Shown here one piece after another: positions 36,877-45,597 of a stretch of 59,565 nucleotides of DNA; positions within the stretch are counted from its first letter, which is position 1; every line of letters starts with the position of its first letter. The notes beneath the pieces are model-generated. The model had not been told where the DNA came from, did no database searches, and was given only the letters and a program-made list of their open reading frames with translations. A program made the translations under genes and the position numbers. Source of the stretch: Armatimonadota bacterium (GTDB lineage Bacteria; Bacteroidota; Ignavibacteria; OLB7); assembly GCA_020850315.1 (NCBI GenBank), contig JADZEY010000040.1:1-59565 (forward strand). The letters are read 5' to 3'.

Positions 36877-37746
36877 ATGAATCAAGACTCAACCCAGACC
36901 GAGATTTGGACCATCATGCGCCTTATCACATGGGGTGCCGATTTTTTCAAGAAGCGTGGCATTGAATCGCCACGGCTTACCATGGAGTTGCTGTTGGCGC
37001 ACCTGCTGAAACTCTCCCGCTTCGATCTCTATCTCCAATTTGAACGCCCGCTGAAGGAGGCGGAGCTGGCCGCGTTGCGGGCAATGGTTCGGCGGCGGGC
37101 CAACCACGAACCCTTGCAGTATATCACTGGCGAAGCTCCATTCTACAAACGCACATTCCACGTCACCCCAGCGGTACTGATCCCCCGGCCAGAAACGGAG
37201 TTATTGGTGGAGGAAGCCTTGCGCCGTGCGCCTTCGCTGCGGTGTCTGGATGTTGGAACTGGTTCGGGTTGCATTGGTATCACCGTAGCGTTGGAGCGCC
37301 CCGAGACAACCGTGACGGCGATAGATGTTTCTGAAGCAGCGCTTGCTGTGGCACGGCAAAACGCGGCGCAGCTTGGTGCGCGCAACATTGATTTCCACCA
37401 GATTGATCTGTTCGATGATACCCGGATGCAAGACATTGGGACATTCGATGTAATCGTTGCTAATCCCCCCTACATCGCCGCCAGCGAAATCGCCGAGCTA
37501 GACCCCGAGGTTCGCAGTTTCGAGCCGCAAACAGCACTGACCGATGGCGGCGATGGCTACAAGTTCCACCGCCGTTTGGCGCAGCTGCTTCCGTTGCTGT
37601 GCCGCGAAGGGGGAAATCTGTTTGTGGAGCTTGGATACGGGCAAGCCGCAACCGTCCGCCAGATGTTCCAGCAGGCCGGATACCGTAACGTCACCGTACT
37701 CACCGATTTGGATAGAGTGGAGCGGATACTCTGGGTGCAGAAGTAG
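36877..37746 (+). CDS. prmC: Release factor glutamine methyltransferase PrmC
   Basis: Methylates the Gln of the GGQ motif of peptide chain release factors using S-adenosylmethionine. The 289-residue protein has the N-terminal helical domain (ESPRLTMELLLAHLLKLSR), the LQYITGEAPFYKRTF linker, VLIPRPETELLVEEAL, the SAM-binding VGTGSGCIGITVA and the catalytic VANPPYIA. An upstream in-frame ATG at 36679 would add 66 residues encoded by a dispersed repeat, so the start at 36877 (MNQDSTQTEIW) is chosen. Length agrees with the family. Confidence 0.96.
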   Translation: MNQDSTQTEIWTIMRLITWGADFFKKRGIESPRLTMELLLAHLLKLSRFDLYLQFERPLKEAELAALRAMVRRRANHEPLQYITGEAPFYKRTFHVTPAVLIPRPETELLVEEALRRAPSLRCLDVGTGSGCIGITVALERPETTVTAIDVSEAALAVARQNAAQLGARNIDFHQIDLFDDTRMQDIGTFDVIVANPPYIAASEIAELDPEVRSFEPQTALTDGGDGYKFHRRLAQLLPLLCREGGNLFVELGYGQAATVRQMFQQAGYRNVTVLTDLDRVERILWVQK

Positions 37747-37777
37747 CAACGGCGCAACCCCGGTGGCCTGTGGCGTG

Positions 37778-37820
37778 AAAAAAAATCAGCCCTCTTCCTG
37801 CAAACGGAAGAGGGCTGATT
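37778..37820 (-). terminator. Terminator between prmC and the minus-strand helical protein
   Basis: A 15-bp stem AATCAGCCCTCTTCC (37784-37798) pairs with 37806-37820 around a 7-base loop. On the minus strand it is followed by a run of T (A run at 37778-37785 on the plus strand), so it ends the minus-strand gene. It may also slow plus-strand readthrough. Confidence 0.85.
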
Positions 37821-37864
37821 GATTCAGCGCCGTTGAGCGCCGTTGGCGGATTGCCGCCGCGCAA

Positions 37865-38587
37865 TTACTCTAGTCGGAATCCATCATCGGTCGGGGTGGT
37901 GGGGGCAATGGTTTCCGGTTGCTCGGTCATCGCTTCTCCATTCCAGAGCATGAACCGGGCTGCGGCTCTTTTCTTCTGCATCTGCCCGTCAACGCCAAAC
38001 ATCTTCCCCCAGCCTTGCCACGGCGCGCCGTAAAATCCGAATGGGCGGCGGCCAAACCCATCGGTGTTGGCAGCCAGCCATTCTTCCACTTTTTGCCGTG
38101 CTGTTTCGCGCCATTGCGTTACCTGTGGTTTTGCTGTTTCCCCAATCTGCTGCAATGTTTCGCGGTACTTGATTGCCAGCGGCTTTAGCTCCTTCAGCAA
38201 GTCATGCCGTTGCTGGCGCATCCCTTTCAACGCGTCACGGTGGTTTTTCAATGCGTCGTAGTCTTCGTCTTGCCACGCCGTGCGCATGTTGTTGCGCTGG
38301 GCCATGAATTCCTTGCGAAGCGTGGCGGCCCGGGCGCGTAGCCCGTTCAGCGTGGTTAAGTCTTGCGGATCCATTGCCGCATCCAGTTGATTTTTCCACT
38401 GGGTGAGCGTGGGCCAGATAGTGGTTTGCGCCCATTCAATCATTGTTTGCCGTAGCTGCTGGCGTGCGGCTTGCCGTTCTGGGTTCGGCTTGTTGGGTTG
38501 CTGTGCCAGCGCAACCGAGCCGGCCAGCAACGCCAGCGCAGCCGTTGCCATCAACGTTGTTCGCCATGTTCCTACTGTTGTTCTCAT
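37865..38587 (-). CDS. Exported helical protein of unknown function
   Basis: A 240-residue protein with a signal peptide (LMATAALALLAGSVALAQQ, cleavage near ALA-QQ). The mature part is long-helical and Gln/Arg-rich (ERQAARQQLRQTMIEWAQTT, LRARAATLRKEFMAQRNN, LKNHRDALKGMRQQRHDLL). This recalls the layout of periplasmic Spy/CpxP-like proteins, but no LTxxQ motif pair is clear. The C-terminal part is short and Pro/Thr-rich. A periplasmic chaperone or structural role is possible only by analogy. Confidence 0.72.
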   Translation of the reverse strand: MRTTVGTWRTTLMATAALALLAGSVALAQQPNKPNPERQAARQQLRQTMIEWAQTTIWPTLTQWKNQLDAAMDPQDLTTLNGLRARAATLRKEFMAQRNNMRTAWQDEDYDALKNHRDALKGMRQQRHDLLKELKPLAIKYRETLQQIGETAKPQVTQWRETARQKVEEWLAANTDGFGRRPFGFYGAPWQGWGKMFGVDGQMQKKRAAARFMLWNGEAMTEQPETIAPTTPTDDGFRLE

Positions 38588-38726
38588 CGGTGTCCTCTCC
38601 GTAATTGGAATACTGTGTTGTGGAATTCCTGTTGACGTGTGTTCTGCCGCCGTTCAGGCAGCACGCCGGCTTAGTGGCTGTTGGGCACAATCGGTTCCGG
38701 TGGGGCCACAGGGTGCGGGTGATTTC

Positions 38727-39161
38727 TTAGGTCTGCTCAATCTGTTCAATTCTTTGTTGGTGTCGTCCGGCTTCAAATGGGGTGTTCAGCCACGTGTCAA
38801 CAATTTGGATTGCTGTTTCGGGGGGCATCATCCGTTCGCCAATCGAGATCACATTGGCGTTGTTGTGGGCGCGTGCCAGCCGTGCCGATTCAGCATTCCA
38901 GCAAACCCCGCACCGGATTCCGGAAACCTTGTTAGCAACGATTGCCTCCCCGTTCCCTGACCCACCTAACACAATGCCCAGATTGCAGCTCCCATCGGCC
39001 ACCGCTTGGGCTGCTGGGCGGATGAATGTTGGGTAATCAACCGGAGGGTGGTCGCTGTCAGTCCCAAAATCAACAACGATGTGGCCAAGCTGAGTCAGGT
39101 GTTCAGCGATTAGCGTTTTGTAGCGGAACCCCGCATGATCCGAAGCAATGGCGATGGTCAT
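38727..39161 (-). CDS. rpiB: Ribose-5-phosphate isomerase B
   Basis: Interconverts ribose 5-phosphate and ribulose 5-phosphate in the pentose phosphate pathway. The 144-residue protein starts MTIAIASDHAGFRYK, the canonical RpiB start, which fixes 39161 as the initiation codon. It has DFGTDSDHPPVDYP, LGGSGNGEAIVANKVSGIRC and ARAHNNANVISIGERM. The catalytic segment carries GGSGNGE without the Cys of E. coli RpiB, as in the actinobacterial form that uses a Glu as base. It probably belongs to that subgroup. Confidence 0.95.
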   Translation of the reverse strand: MTIAIASDHAGFRYKTLIAEHLTQLGHIVVDFGTDSDHPPVDYPTFIRPAAQAVADGSCNLGIVLGGSGNGEAIVANKVSGIRCGVCWNAESARLARAHNNANVISIGERMMPPETAIQIVDTWLNTPFEAGRHQQRIEQIEQT

Positions 39162-39387
39162 AGATAGTTTTTTTGTGGTTGATAGTTCTGTGGTTCTTGA
39201 TCCTACCCTTTTTACCCTCACCGCTTGGCATTCCCTCATTCTCTCCAGCCGTTCCCTTACCGATTGCCGCCGTTCCCTTAGCGCGGGTGGACTTGCCGGT
39301 GGATGCGGGGGTAGGTTTGCACCATCCAATCGCGGAATGATTGGCCATCATAATAACCAAACGCCAGAACCAGAGAGAGAGACCACG

Positions 39388-40413
39388 ATGAACACCAGAA
39401 CAGCACGAATGATACTGACAACCGCCACGCTTGCGGTAGCCATTTGCACCATTTCCAGCGCGCAAATTAGCATCGGCGGGTTCACCATTGGAAGCAGCAA
39501 CAGCGGAAGCAACAACGGCGGAATTGACCCGCTGAAAACTGCACAAGAACTGCAACGCAAACGGGTGAAAGCCTTCCACGAAGCGATAAAGCCGTACAAA
39601 AGTGCGATCGATTACTTCGACAACGCCTATCCCGATGGTGCCATTCGGTTTGGCGACAACATGATGGGGCAATTCAAGAAACATCTTGCCAGCCTTGCAA
39701 CCGTGGACAGCATCGCCAACTCGTCGGAGTTCAAAGACGTACACAACAACAAGGCCGACGATTACTACTGCAAACCGGATGACATCCGTGCCGTGGCCGC
39801 AGCCCGCAACCAAATCGCCGAACGCTCGGTGCGGGCAACGGTGCAGCAGGGGCTGGAACTTTGGACCCGCGAGGCCGACCGGCTGGCAAGCGGCCTGCAA
39901 AACAACGATGGCTGGGTGCGCCCTTCCGGCAATATCATGTATAAATTGGTGTTCGAGCGGGAAGAAGGCCATGCTGATTTGATGAAGAATATCACCCCGA
40001 AATATGAAGCGGTGGGCCTTGCTGTTCCCGCCGACATCTTTGCCGAACTTGACGCAAAACTGGACGCGCTCTGGGCTACGATTGAAGCCGCCGCGCCAAG
40101 TTTCACGTGGCCAACGGACCTGAAAAAGGACGGCACGATTGAAGGGATTGCAAAGAAAAAAATGGGGGGCGTTGCCGGAATCACCGTGCTGAAAACTGGG
40201 ATGCTGAAAAATGAGTGGGGGATCACCAAAAATGATCTGGGAATCCCAATCCGCCGCTACCGAACGGGGGTGATACTCTACAGCAAAGCGGGCGAGAAGC
40301 TATGCCGCTACCGCGAGTTCACCTACGAAGAAGAGTATGCTGGCGGAGGAACCTACAGCAAGAGTGAGAAGGTCTGGTTCAGCGAAGGGATGAAGCTGGT
40401 GAAATGCCCGTGA
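39388..40413 (+). CDS. Exported protein of unknown function
   Basis: A 341-residue protein with a signal peptide (MILTTATLAVAICTISSAQ). After a Ser/Gly/Asn linker (ISIGGFTIGSSNSGSNNGG) it has a helical part (LKTAQELQRKRVKAFHEAI, IAERSVRATVQQGLELW) and a C-terminal beta part (YRTGVILYSKAGEKLCRYRE, SEKVWFSEGMKL). The ATG at 39388 begins the signal peptide and follows GAGAGAGAG, which occupies the ribosome-binding site. The frame reaches back to 39148 over the rpiB start, but that part is not gene-like. No family is recognised. A terminator follows. Confidence 0.75.
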   Translation: MNTRTARMILTTATLAVAICTISSAQISIGGFTIGSSNSGSNNGGIDPLKTAQELQRKRVKAFHEAIKPYKSAIDYFDNAYPDGAIRFGDNMMGQFKKHLASLATVDSIANSSEFKDVHNNKADDYYCKPDDIRAVAAARNQIAERSVRATVQQGLELWTREADRLASGLQNNDGWVRPSGNIMYKLVFEREEGHADLMKNITPKYEAVGLAVPADIFAELDAKLDALWATIEAAAPSFTWPTDLKKDGTIEGIAKKKMGGVAGITVLKTGMLKNEWGITKNDLGIPIRRYRTGVILYSKAGEKLCRYREFTYEEEYAGGGTYSKSEKVWFSEGMKLVKCP

Positions 40414-40473
40414 GCGATCCGTGAGGAAGGAGGAGGCCTAGCGCAACGGAAACCAAACCGTGACAAAAAGGGG

Positions 40474-40516
40474 AAGCCTGTGAACTTCATCTGATGAAGT
40501 TCGCAGGCTTTTTTTA
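40474..40516 (+). terminator. Rho-independent terminator
   Basis: A 17-bp stem AAGCCTGTGAACTTCAT (40474-40490) pairs with 40494-40510 with one G-T wobble around a CTG loop, followed by eight T. It ends the exported-protein gene starting at 39388. Confidence 0.9.
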
Positions 40517-40540
40517 CTAACTGACCTTACGCACCGCCAA

Positions 40541-40596
40541 GGTCAGTGGTCAGTTGTCAGTGGTCAGTGGTCAGTGGTCAGTGGTCAGTGGTCAGT
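40541..40596. repeat. Heptanucleotide tandem repeat, eight GGTCAGT units
   Basis: Eight consecutive 7-base units, seven GGTCAGT and one TGTCAGT, preceded by CTGACCTTACGCACCGCCAA and followed by TGCAAAGAGGGTCATTGGTC. The same flanks recur around the arrays at 20.45 and 49.35 kb. Confidence 0.92.
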
Positions 40597-40613
40597 TGCA
40601 AAGAGGGTCATTG

Positions 40614-40797
40614 GTCACTGACCATACGCAGAATTTGGATAGTGAACAGTTGGCCGTTCAGTGGCTCCACTCATACCCTTCGACAGGCTCAGGACAGGCT
40701 TCGACGGGGCTCAGCATGAGCGGAGGGTGTTGTCAGGTGGAACACCCAGATACTGCAATCGCCAAGCTCCAGCATGACTCTGCGTAAGGTGAGTTAC
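40614..40797. mobile_element. MITE-like element B with 17-bp inverted ends
   Basis: GTCACTGACCATACGCA (40614-40630) and TGCGTAAGGTGAGTTAC (40781-40797) are inverted at 14 of 17 positions. The interior (TTGGATAGTGAACAGTTGGC .. CTTCGACAGGCTCAGGACAG .. CAGGTGGAACACCCAGATAC) is nearly identical to that of element C at 49.6-49.8 kb and unlike that of element A. There is no coding capacity. Confidence 0.65.
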
Positions 40798-40949
40798 TCA
40801 CACTGGAGCGTGGATAGATTGGAGAGCCTTTTTTTTGCATCGCTGGCACCCGCGCCGAATAATCGTTTGCTAACTTGCTGCGGTTCCTTGCTGGTGTGCT
40901 ATTCCCGCTTCGCAGAGAGCCTACTTCCATAGATATACTTCCCCAAAGA

Positions 40950-42503
40950 ATGCGCCAATCCCCTGCTCCAGATGCTGTTTGGCTTGCGGCCATAGTGTTG
41001 GGCATTGCGTTGCTGTTGCCCGCTTGCCCGGCCGCAGCCCAATCCCCCGAACGCCTGCCGATAGAGGTCAACAGTCATCTTTCCGAGCTTGTTCCGGTGA
41101 TTGCGCCGGATGGGAAAGGGCTGTGGTTTGTGCGGAAGGATGCCGCAGAAAATATCGGCGGAAGGGGGATGGATATCTGGTATGCAACCCTGGGGAACAG
41201 CGGAACATGGAACAACGCACGCAACGTTGGCCCGCCGCTAAACACCATCGGCGACAACTACGTTTGCTCGGTGACACCCGATGGCCAAACCGTGCTGCTT
41301 GGGGGAACGTACCAAGCAAATGGCCAGATGCTTCCCGGCGTATCTATCTCGCGGCGGACGGCAAATGGATGGAGCACGCCGGAGCCTCTACGCATCCAAA
41401 ACTTCTACAACACCGCAACGTTTGCCGAGTACTTTCTTGCCAACGATGGCCGCACCCTTCTGCTTTGTGTCGGGCGGGATGATTCCTACGGCGGAAAGGA
41501 TATGTATGTGAGCTTTCTGCAGAAGAGCGGATGGTGGAGCGCACCGCTAAATCTTGGCAGCGGACTGAACAGCAAGGGGAGCGAGGTAAGCCCGTTCCTT
41601 GCTGCCGACGGGGTGACGCTCTATTTCTCCACCGACGGGCGGGGTGGGGAAGGGGACAACGACATTTTTGTTGCGCGCCGATTGGACAGCAGTTGGGGGC
41701 GTTGGTCGCCGCCGCAAAATCTTGGCCCGGCAATCAACACCCCGGGCTTCGATGCCTACTACACCATCCCCGCTTCCGGCGATTTTGCCTACTTCGTCAG
41801 CACAAGCAACGAAAGCGGGCGCGAGGACATCTACCGCATCCCGCTCCCCAAACCTGTTCGCCCGAAGCCAGTGGTGTTGGTGAAAGGGAGGGTGCTAAAC
41901 AGCCAGACCAACAAGCCAATCGGTGCGCAGATCAGATACGAGCGATTGAACGATGGAACCGCACAAGGGGTGGCGAACTCGGACTCAGCAACCGGAACCT
42001 ACACAATCGTTCTGCCAGCCGAAGCCGCCTACGGTTTCCGTGCCGAAGCCGATGGGTTCATTGCGGTTAGCGATAATCTGGACGCAACCAAGATGACGGA
42101 ATACCGCGAGATCACGCGGGACCTTCTACTTGCCCCGATTGTGGTTGGCCAGACGATTCGCTTGAACAATATCTTCTTCGATTTCGGCAGCGACACACTT
42201 CGCCCAGAATCGTTCCCCGAGCTTCAGCGGGTTGCAGGGTTGCTGCGCGACAACCCGCAGGTGATTATCCAAATCAGCGGCCACACTGATAACGTTGGAA
42301 ACGACCAATCCAACGTAAGCCTTTCGCAACGCAGGGCAAACGCGGTGATGGAGTATCTTCTGGCACAAGGGCTTCCCCACAACCGGGTGAGCGCGCACGG
42401 CTACGGGCGCGCCCGCCCGATTGTCCCCAACGACACCGAGGCCGGACGCAGCCAAAATCGCCGCGTGGAGTTCACAATTTTGGCAGGGGGAACAAAGCCG
42501 TAA
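40950..42503 (+). CDS. PD40-repeat OmpA-family outer-membrane protein
   Basis: A 517-residue exported protein. It has a signal peptide (LAAIVLGIALLLPACPAAAQ), then PD40/WD40-like beta-propeller repeats with recurring ..LYFSTDGRGGEGDNDIFVAR and GSEVSPFLAADG motifs. A carboxypeptidase-regulatory-like segment follows (VKGRVLNSQTNKPIGAQIRY). The C-terminal OmpA peptidoglycan-binding domain has NNIFFDFGSDTL, ISGHTDNVG and LSQRRANAVMEYL. This architecture is common in Bacteroidota. The ATG at 40950 is preferred as the start; an upstream ATG at 40875 adds 25 residues before the signal. The two genes following encode a BNR-repeat protein and a paralogue. Confidence 0.88.
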   Translation: MRQSPAPDAVWLAAIVLGIALLLPACPAAAQSPERLPIEVNSHLSELVPVIAPDGKGLWFVRKDAAENIGGRGMDIWYATLGNSGTWNNARNVGPPLNTIGDNYVCSVTPDGQTVLLGGTYQANGQMLPGVSISRRTANGWSTPEPLRIQNFYNTATFAEYFLANDGRTLLLCVGRDDSYGGKDMYVSFLQKSGWWSAPLNLGSGLNSKGSEVSPFLAADGVTLYFSTDGRGGEGDNDIFVARRLDSSWGRWSPPQNLGPAINTPGFDAYYTIPASGDFAYFVSTSNESGREDIYRIPLPKPVRPKPVVLVKGRVLNSQTNKPIGAQIRYERLNDGTAQGVANSDSATGTYTIVLPAEAAYGFRAEADGFIAVSDNLDATKMTEYREITRDLLLAPIVVGQTIRLNNIFFDFGSDTLRPESFPELQRVAGLLRDNPQVIIQISGHTDNVGNDQSNVSLSQRRANAVMEYLLAQGLPHNRVSAHGYGRARPIVPNDTEAGRSQNRRVEFTILAGGTKP

Positions 42504-42660
42504 CTTGCTGCCGCTCTCGAAACTCTTTCCCGTTTCCGGCGCTTTGCTCCCCCTACTTCCCCCGTCTCCGTAGTTTTTCCGTAGTGCTTTCCCCCTCCCC
42601 TTTTTGATATGATTGCATCGGTTCTTCACGACAGATACACGTAATCAATAAGGTGTTCCT

Positions 42661-45426
42661 ATGCCGTTTCTCTCTTGTTTTTTTCTCCGTGCAGCCTTGC
42701 TGCTGCCGATTGCCGTGGCGATAACTACCCTATCGGCCACCGGCCAAGCGTTCTTGCGCCCAGAATTTCTTCCAAAGGATAGCAGCCTTACCGTACCGCA
42801 GATTCAACAAGCCGCGAACGAGTACTTCAAGGCGCATCCAGAAAAGATTGGGAAAAAGGGGAGCGGGTGGAAGCAGTTCAAGCGGTGGGAATGGTACTGG
42901 GAACAACGCACATGGGGGAACGGCGGGAAACTTCCGGCACAGAACCAAGCATGGAGTGAGTGGGAACGCTACGTCGGGAAAAATGGAGCAGTGATTGCGC
43001 GCGGCGCAGCCAACGCCGGGCAATGGCAACCGCTTGGCCCCACCACCGCCCCCGCACGCGGCTGGAACGGGATTGGGCGGCTGAACTGCATTGCATTCCA
43101 CCCCACCGACCCGAACACCTTCTGGGTTGGCGCGCCCGCCGGCGGGCTTTGGAAAACCACCGATTTCGGCACAACCTGGCGCACCATCAGCGATAACCTT
43201 CCGGTGCTTGGTGTCAGCGATATTGCCATTCATCCCACCGACCCCGACATCATCTACATTGCCACCGGCGATGGCGACATGGGAAGCCTTACCAGCCTTA
43301 CCGGAATGGAGCAGGAAGGGGACACAAAAAGCATGGGCGTGCTGCGGACTACCAACGGTGGCTACACCTGGGAGACCACTGGGCTGCTGATCCCGGTGCA
43401 GCAAGCGGTGCTGATCCGGCGGCTGGTGATGAACCCCGCCTACCCAAATGTGATGCTTGCAGCCACCTCGGCCGGGATGTACATGACCGTTGACGGCGGC
43501 GCAACATGGGCGCTAACCCTGGCCGATTACATGATAGATATCGAGTTCCACCCCACCAACCCGGCAATCGTCTATGCCACCAGTTTCAACAACCCGAACA
43601 ATGGGACCACTGCGGCCACCTTCTACCGCTCGGAAGATGGCGGGGCAACGTGGGTTGCCACGGTGAACCTTGAAGATGTGATTCGGATGAAAATCGGAGT
43701 CACCCCGGCGCAGCCGAACCGTGTGGACATCCTGTGCGCGGGGAAACACTTGGGGCTGTACGGGATTTTCGCATCGCTGAACACCGGCATCAGTTTCAAC
43801 TCCGGCTACGTCCCCGACACGCTTCGGGGGCGGCCAAACTTGCTGGGCTGGTATCACGGCATGGCTAAAGAGGATTACCAAGTTGGGCAGGGGCAGTATG
43901 ATCTTAGCTACGCAATCTCGCCACAGCAACCCTACGAGATGTACGTGGGTGGGGTGAACACGTGGCGCACCACCAACGCAGGGCTGAACTGGGAGACCTC
44001 GAACGTCTGGAGCGATCACCCAGAAATCCATGCAATGCTTCCCAACCCCACCGATCTGGCCCATGCCGACAAGCACTCACTCCGGTTTCACCCGCTGAAA
44101 CCGGAGTATCTGTTCGAGTGCAACGACGGCGGGCTGTGGTACAGCAGCGACCGCGGGCGCAACTGGCACAACCTTAGCAGTGGGCTTCAGATTGGCCAGA
44201 TTTACCGCATCGCCGGATCGGCCAAAGAAGAAGGGACAATCCTTGCCGGGCACCAAGACAACACCACCATGCTGCTGCAAAACGGAGTCTGGAAAACCGC
44301 TACGTTTGGCGATGGGATGGATTGTGTGATTGACCACACCAACCCCAACATCATGTACGGCGCGTATGCCTTTGGCCAGATTTACCGCTCCTACAATCGC
44401 TTTGCCGATCCATTAGATACCAACGATGTAGTGGTGATCTCAGGGAACATTCCGGGCTACGGCAAAGACTTCAAAGGGGCTTGGGTAACGCCTTACGTGA
44501 TGGATCCGTTCGATTCCAAAACGCTGTATGTTGGGATGAACCAAGTCTGGAAGACCACTGACCGTGGGGATTCCTGGCAGGCAATTTCGCCGAACGTCTT
44601 CAGCCGTTCCAGAACCGATGGGGAAGGGAACCCGCTCCCAATCTACATCCGCTCGATGGCGATTGCCCCTTCCAACCCGAATGTGATCTATGCCGCTACG
44701 TTCGAGGATATCTCCGTCACCACCAACGGCGGGGAAACATGGCAAGACCTTGATGCCTTTGCCAGTGCTGGCGAAGCGATCAGCTACATTGCTGTTGACC
44801 CCGAAAACCCAGGGCTGATCTTCATCTCAGTCTCTGGATACAACACCGGATCGAAGGTCTATGCCTACGACCTGTCCACCCACACCTTGCTGAACATCTC
44901 GCGCAACTTGCCGAACATTCCTGCAAACTGCGTGGCCGTTGATACCAAGAATGGGCGCGGGCTGTACGTTGGCACCGATATCGGCGTGTTCTACTTGGAT
45001 ATGCTCCGCTCCTTCTCGGCATGGCAACCATTCAACGATGGAATGCCAATGGTTCCGATCACTGAGCTGGAGATGCACGAGGCATCGGGGAAGATGCGGG
45101 CGGCAACGTTTGGGCGGGGCGTATGGGAGACAACCTTGCCGGAATACATTCCGTCGGCGGCACCGCAGCCGGCGCAGCCAAGCCAGACCGCGACGCTAAC
45201 GGTGAAGCCCATCAGCGACGATGGCTTGTTCCAACTGAACGTTCCCAGCGTTGCCCCCAACCAGGAAGCCATTATCTACAACTATCTTGGCAAGGCAATC
45301 ATGGAAATTCCGATAACTGCCACCGAGCAAACGATAGACCTGCGCTTGCAACCCGCCAGCATCTATTATCTTGCGCTCCGCTCCGAGCGGGGCAAACCTC
45401 CGGTGAAATTGGTGAAGATGAGATAG
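42661..45426 (+). CDS. BNR/sortilin-type propeller protein with T9SS-like C-terminal domain
   Basis: A 921-residue secreted protein. After a signal peptide (ending ATGQA) and a charged segment (GWKQFKRWEWYWEQRTWGN), it carries many BNR-like repeats with the typical TTDFGTTWRTI, GGLWKTTD, TTNGGYTWETT and SSDRGRNWHNLS motifs. These are the Ser/Asp-x-Asp-x-Gly-x-x-Trp units of sortilin-like propellers. The last ~75 residues (DDGLFQLNVPS .. IIYNYLGKAIMEIP .. LRLQPASIYYLALRSE .. VKLVKMR) match the pattern of a type A T9SS sorting domain, which would direct secretion through the outer membrane. Substrate or ligand is unknown. It lies between two PD40-OmpA genes. Confidence 0.88.
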   Translation: MPFLSCFFLRAALLLPIAVAITTLSATGQAFLRPEFLPKDSSLTVPQIQQAANEYFKAHPEKIGKKGSGWKQFKRWEWYWEQRTWGNGGKLPAQNQAWSEWERYVGKNGAVIARGAANAGQWQPLGPTTAPARGWNGIGRLNCIAFHPTDPNTFWVGAPAGGLWKTTDFGTTWRTISDNLPVLGVSDIAIHPTDPDIIYIATGDGDMGSLTSLTGMEQEGDTKSMGVLRTTNGGYTWETTGLLIPVQQAVLIRRLVMNPAYPNVMLAATSAGMYMTVDGGATWALTLADYMIDIEFHPTNPAIVYATSFNNPNNGTTAATFYRSEDGGATWVATVNLEDVIRMKIGVTPAQPNRVDILCAGKHLGLYGIFASLNTGISFNSGYVPDTLRGRPNLLGWYHGMAKEDYQVGQGQYDLSYAISPQQPYEMYVGGVNTWRTTNAGLNWETSNVWSDHPEIHAMLPNPTDLAHADKHSLRFHPLKPEYLFECNDGGLWYSSDRGRNWHNLSSGLQIGQIYRIAGSAKEEGTILAGHQDNTTMLLQNGVWKTATFGDGMDCVIDHTNPNIMYGAYAFGQIYRSYNRFADPLDTNDVVVISGNIPGYGKDFKGAWVTPYVMDPFDSKTLYVGMNQVWKTTDRGDSWQAISPNVFSRSRTDGEGNPLPIYIRSMAIAPSNPNVIYAATFEDISVTTNGGETWQDLDAFASAGEAISYIAVDPENPGLIFISVSGYNTGSKVYAYDLSTHTLLNISRNLPNIPANCVAVDTKNGRGLYVGTDIGVFYLDMLRSFSAWQPFNDGMPMVPITELEMHEASGKMRAATFGRGVWETTLPEYIPSAAPQPAQPSQTATLTVKPISDDGLFQLNVPSVAPNQEAIIYNYLGKAIMEIPITATEQTIDLRLQPASIYYLALRSERGKPPVKLVKMR

Positions 45427-45430
45427 GTGA

Positions 45431-45458
45431 GGCCAGTAGTCAGTGGTCAGTGGTCAGT
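45431..45458. repeat. Heptanucleotide repeat, GGTCAGT type
   Basis: Four units: GGCCAGT, AGTCAGT, GGTCAGT, GGTCAGT, followed in step by GGCAAAG. It lies directly after the BNR gene. Confidence 0.85.
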
Positions 45459-45510
45459 GGCAAAGAAAAGAAGAAGTCATTAGCAAAGAGAATGATTACT
45501 GCTTTCTTGC

Positions 45511-45584
45511 CACCAATCACCAATTACCAATTACCAATTACCAATTACCAACTCACCTTCAAGCAGCTTCCCGATAACCGATAA
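45511..45584. repeat. Heptanucleotide repeats, TACCAAT and CCGATAA types
   Basis: Six units from 45511 to 45552 (CACCAAT twice, TACCAAT three times, TACCAAC), then CCGATAA twice at 45571-45584. They end 14 bases before the ATG of the downstream OmpA-family gene, so they lie in its leader. Confidence 0.85.
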
Positions 45585-45597
45585 CCGACTCCCAACT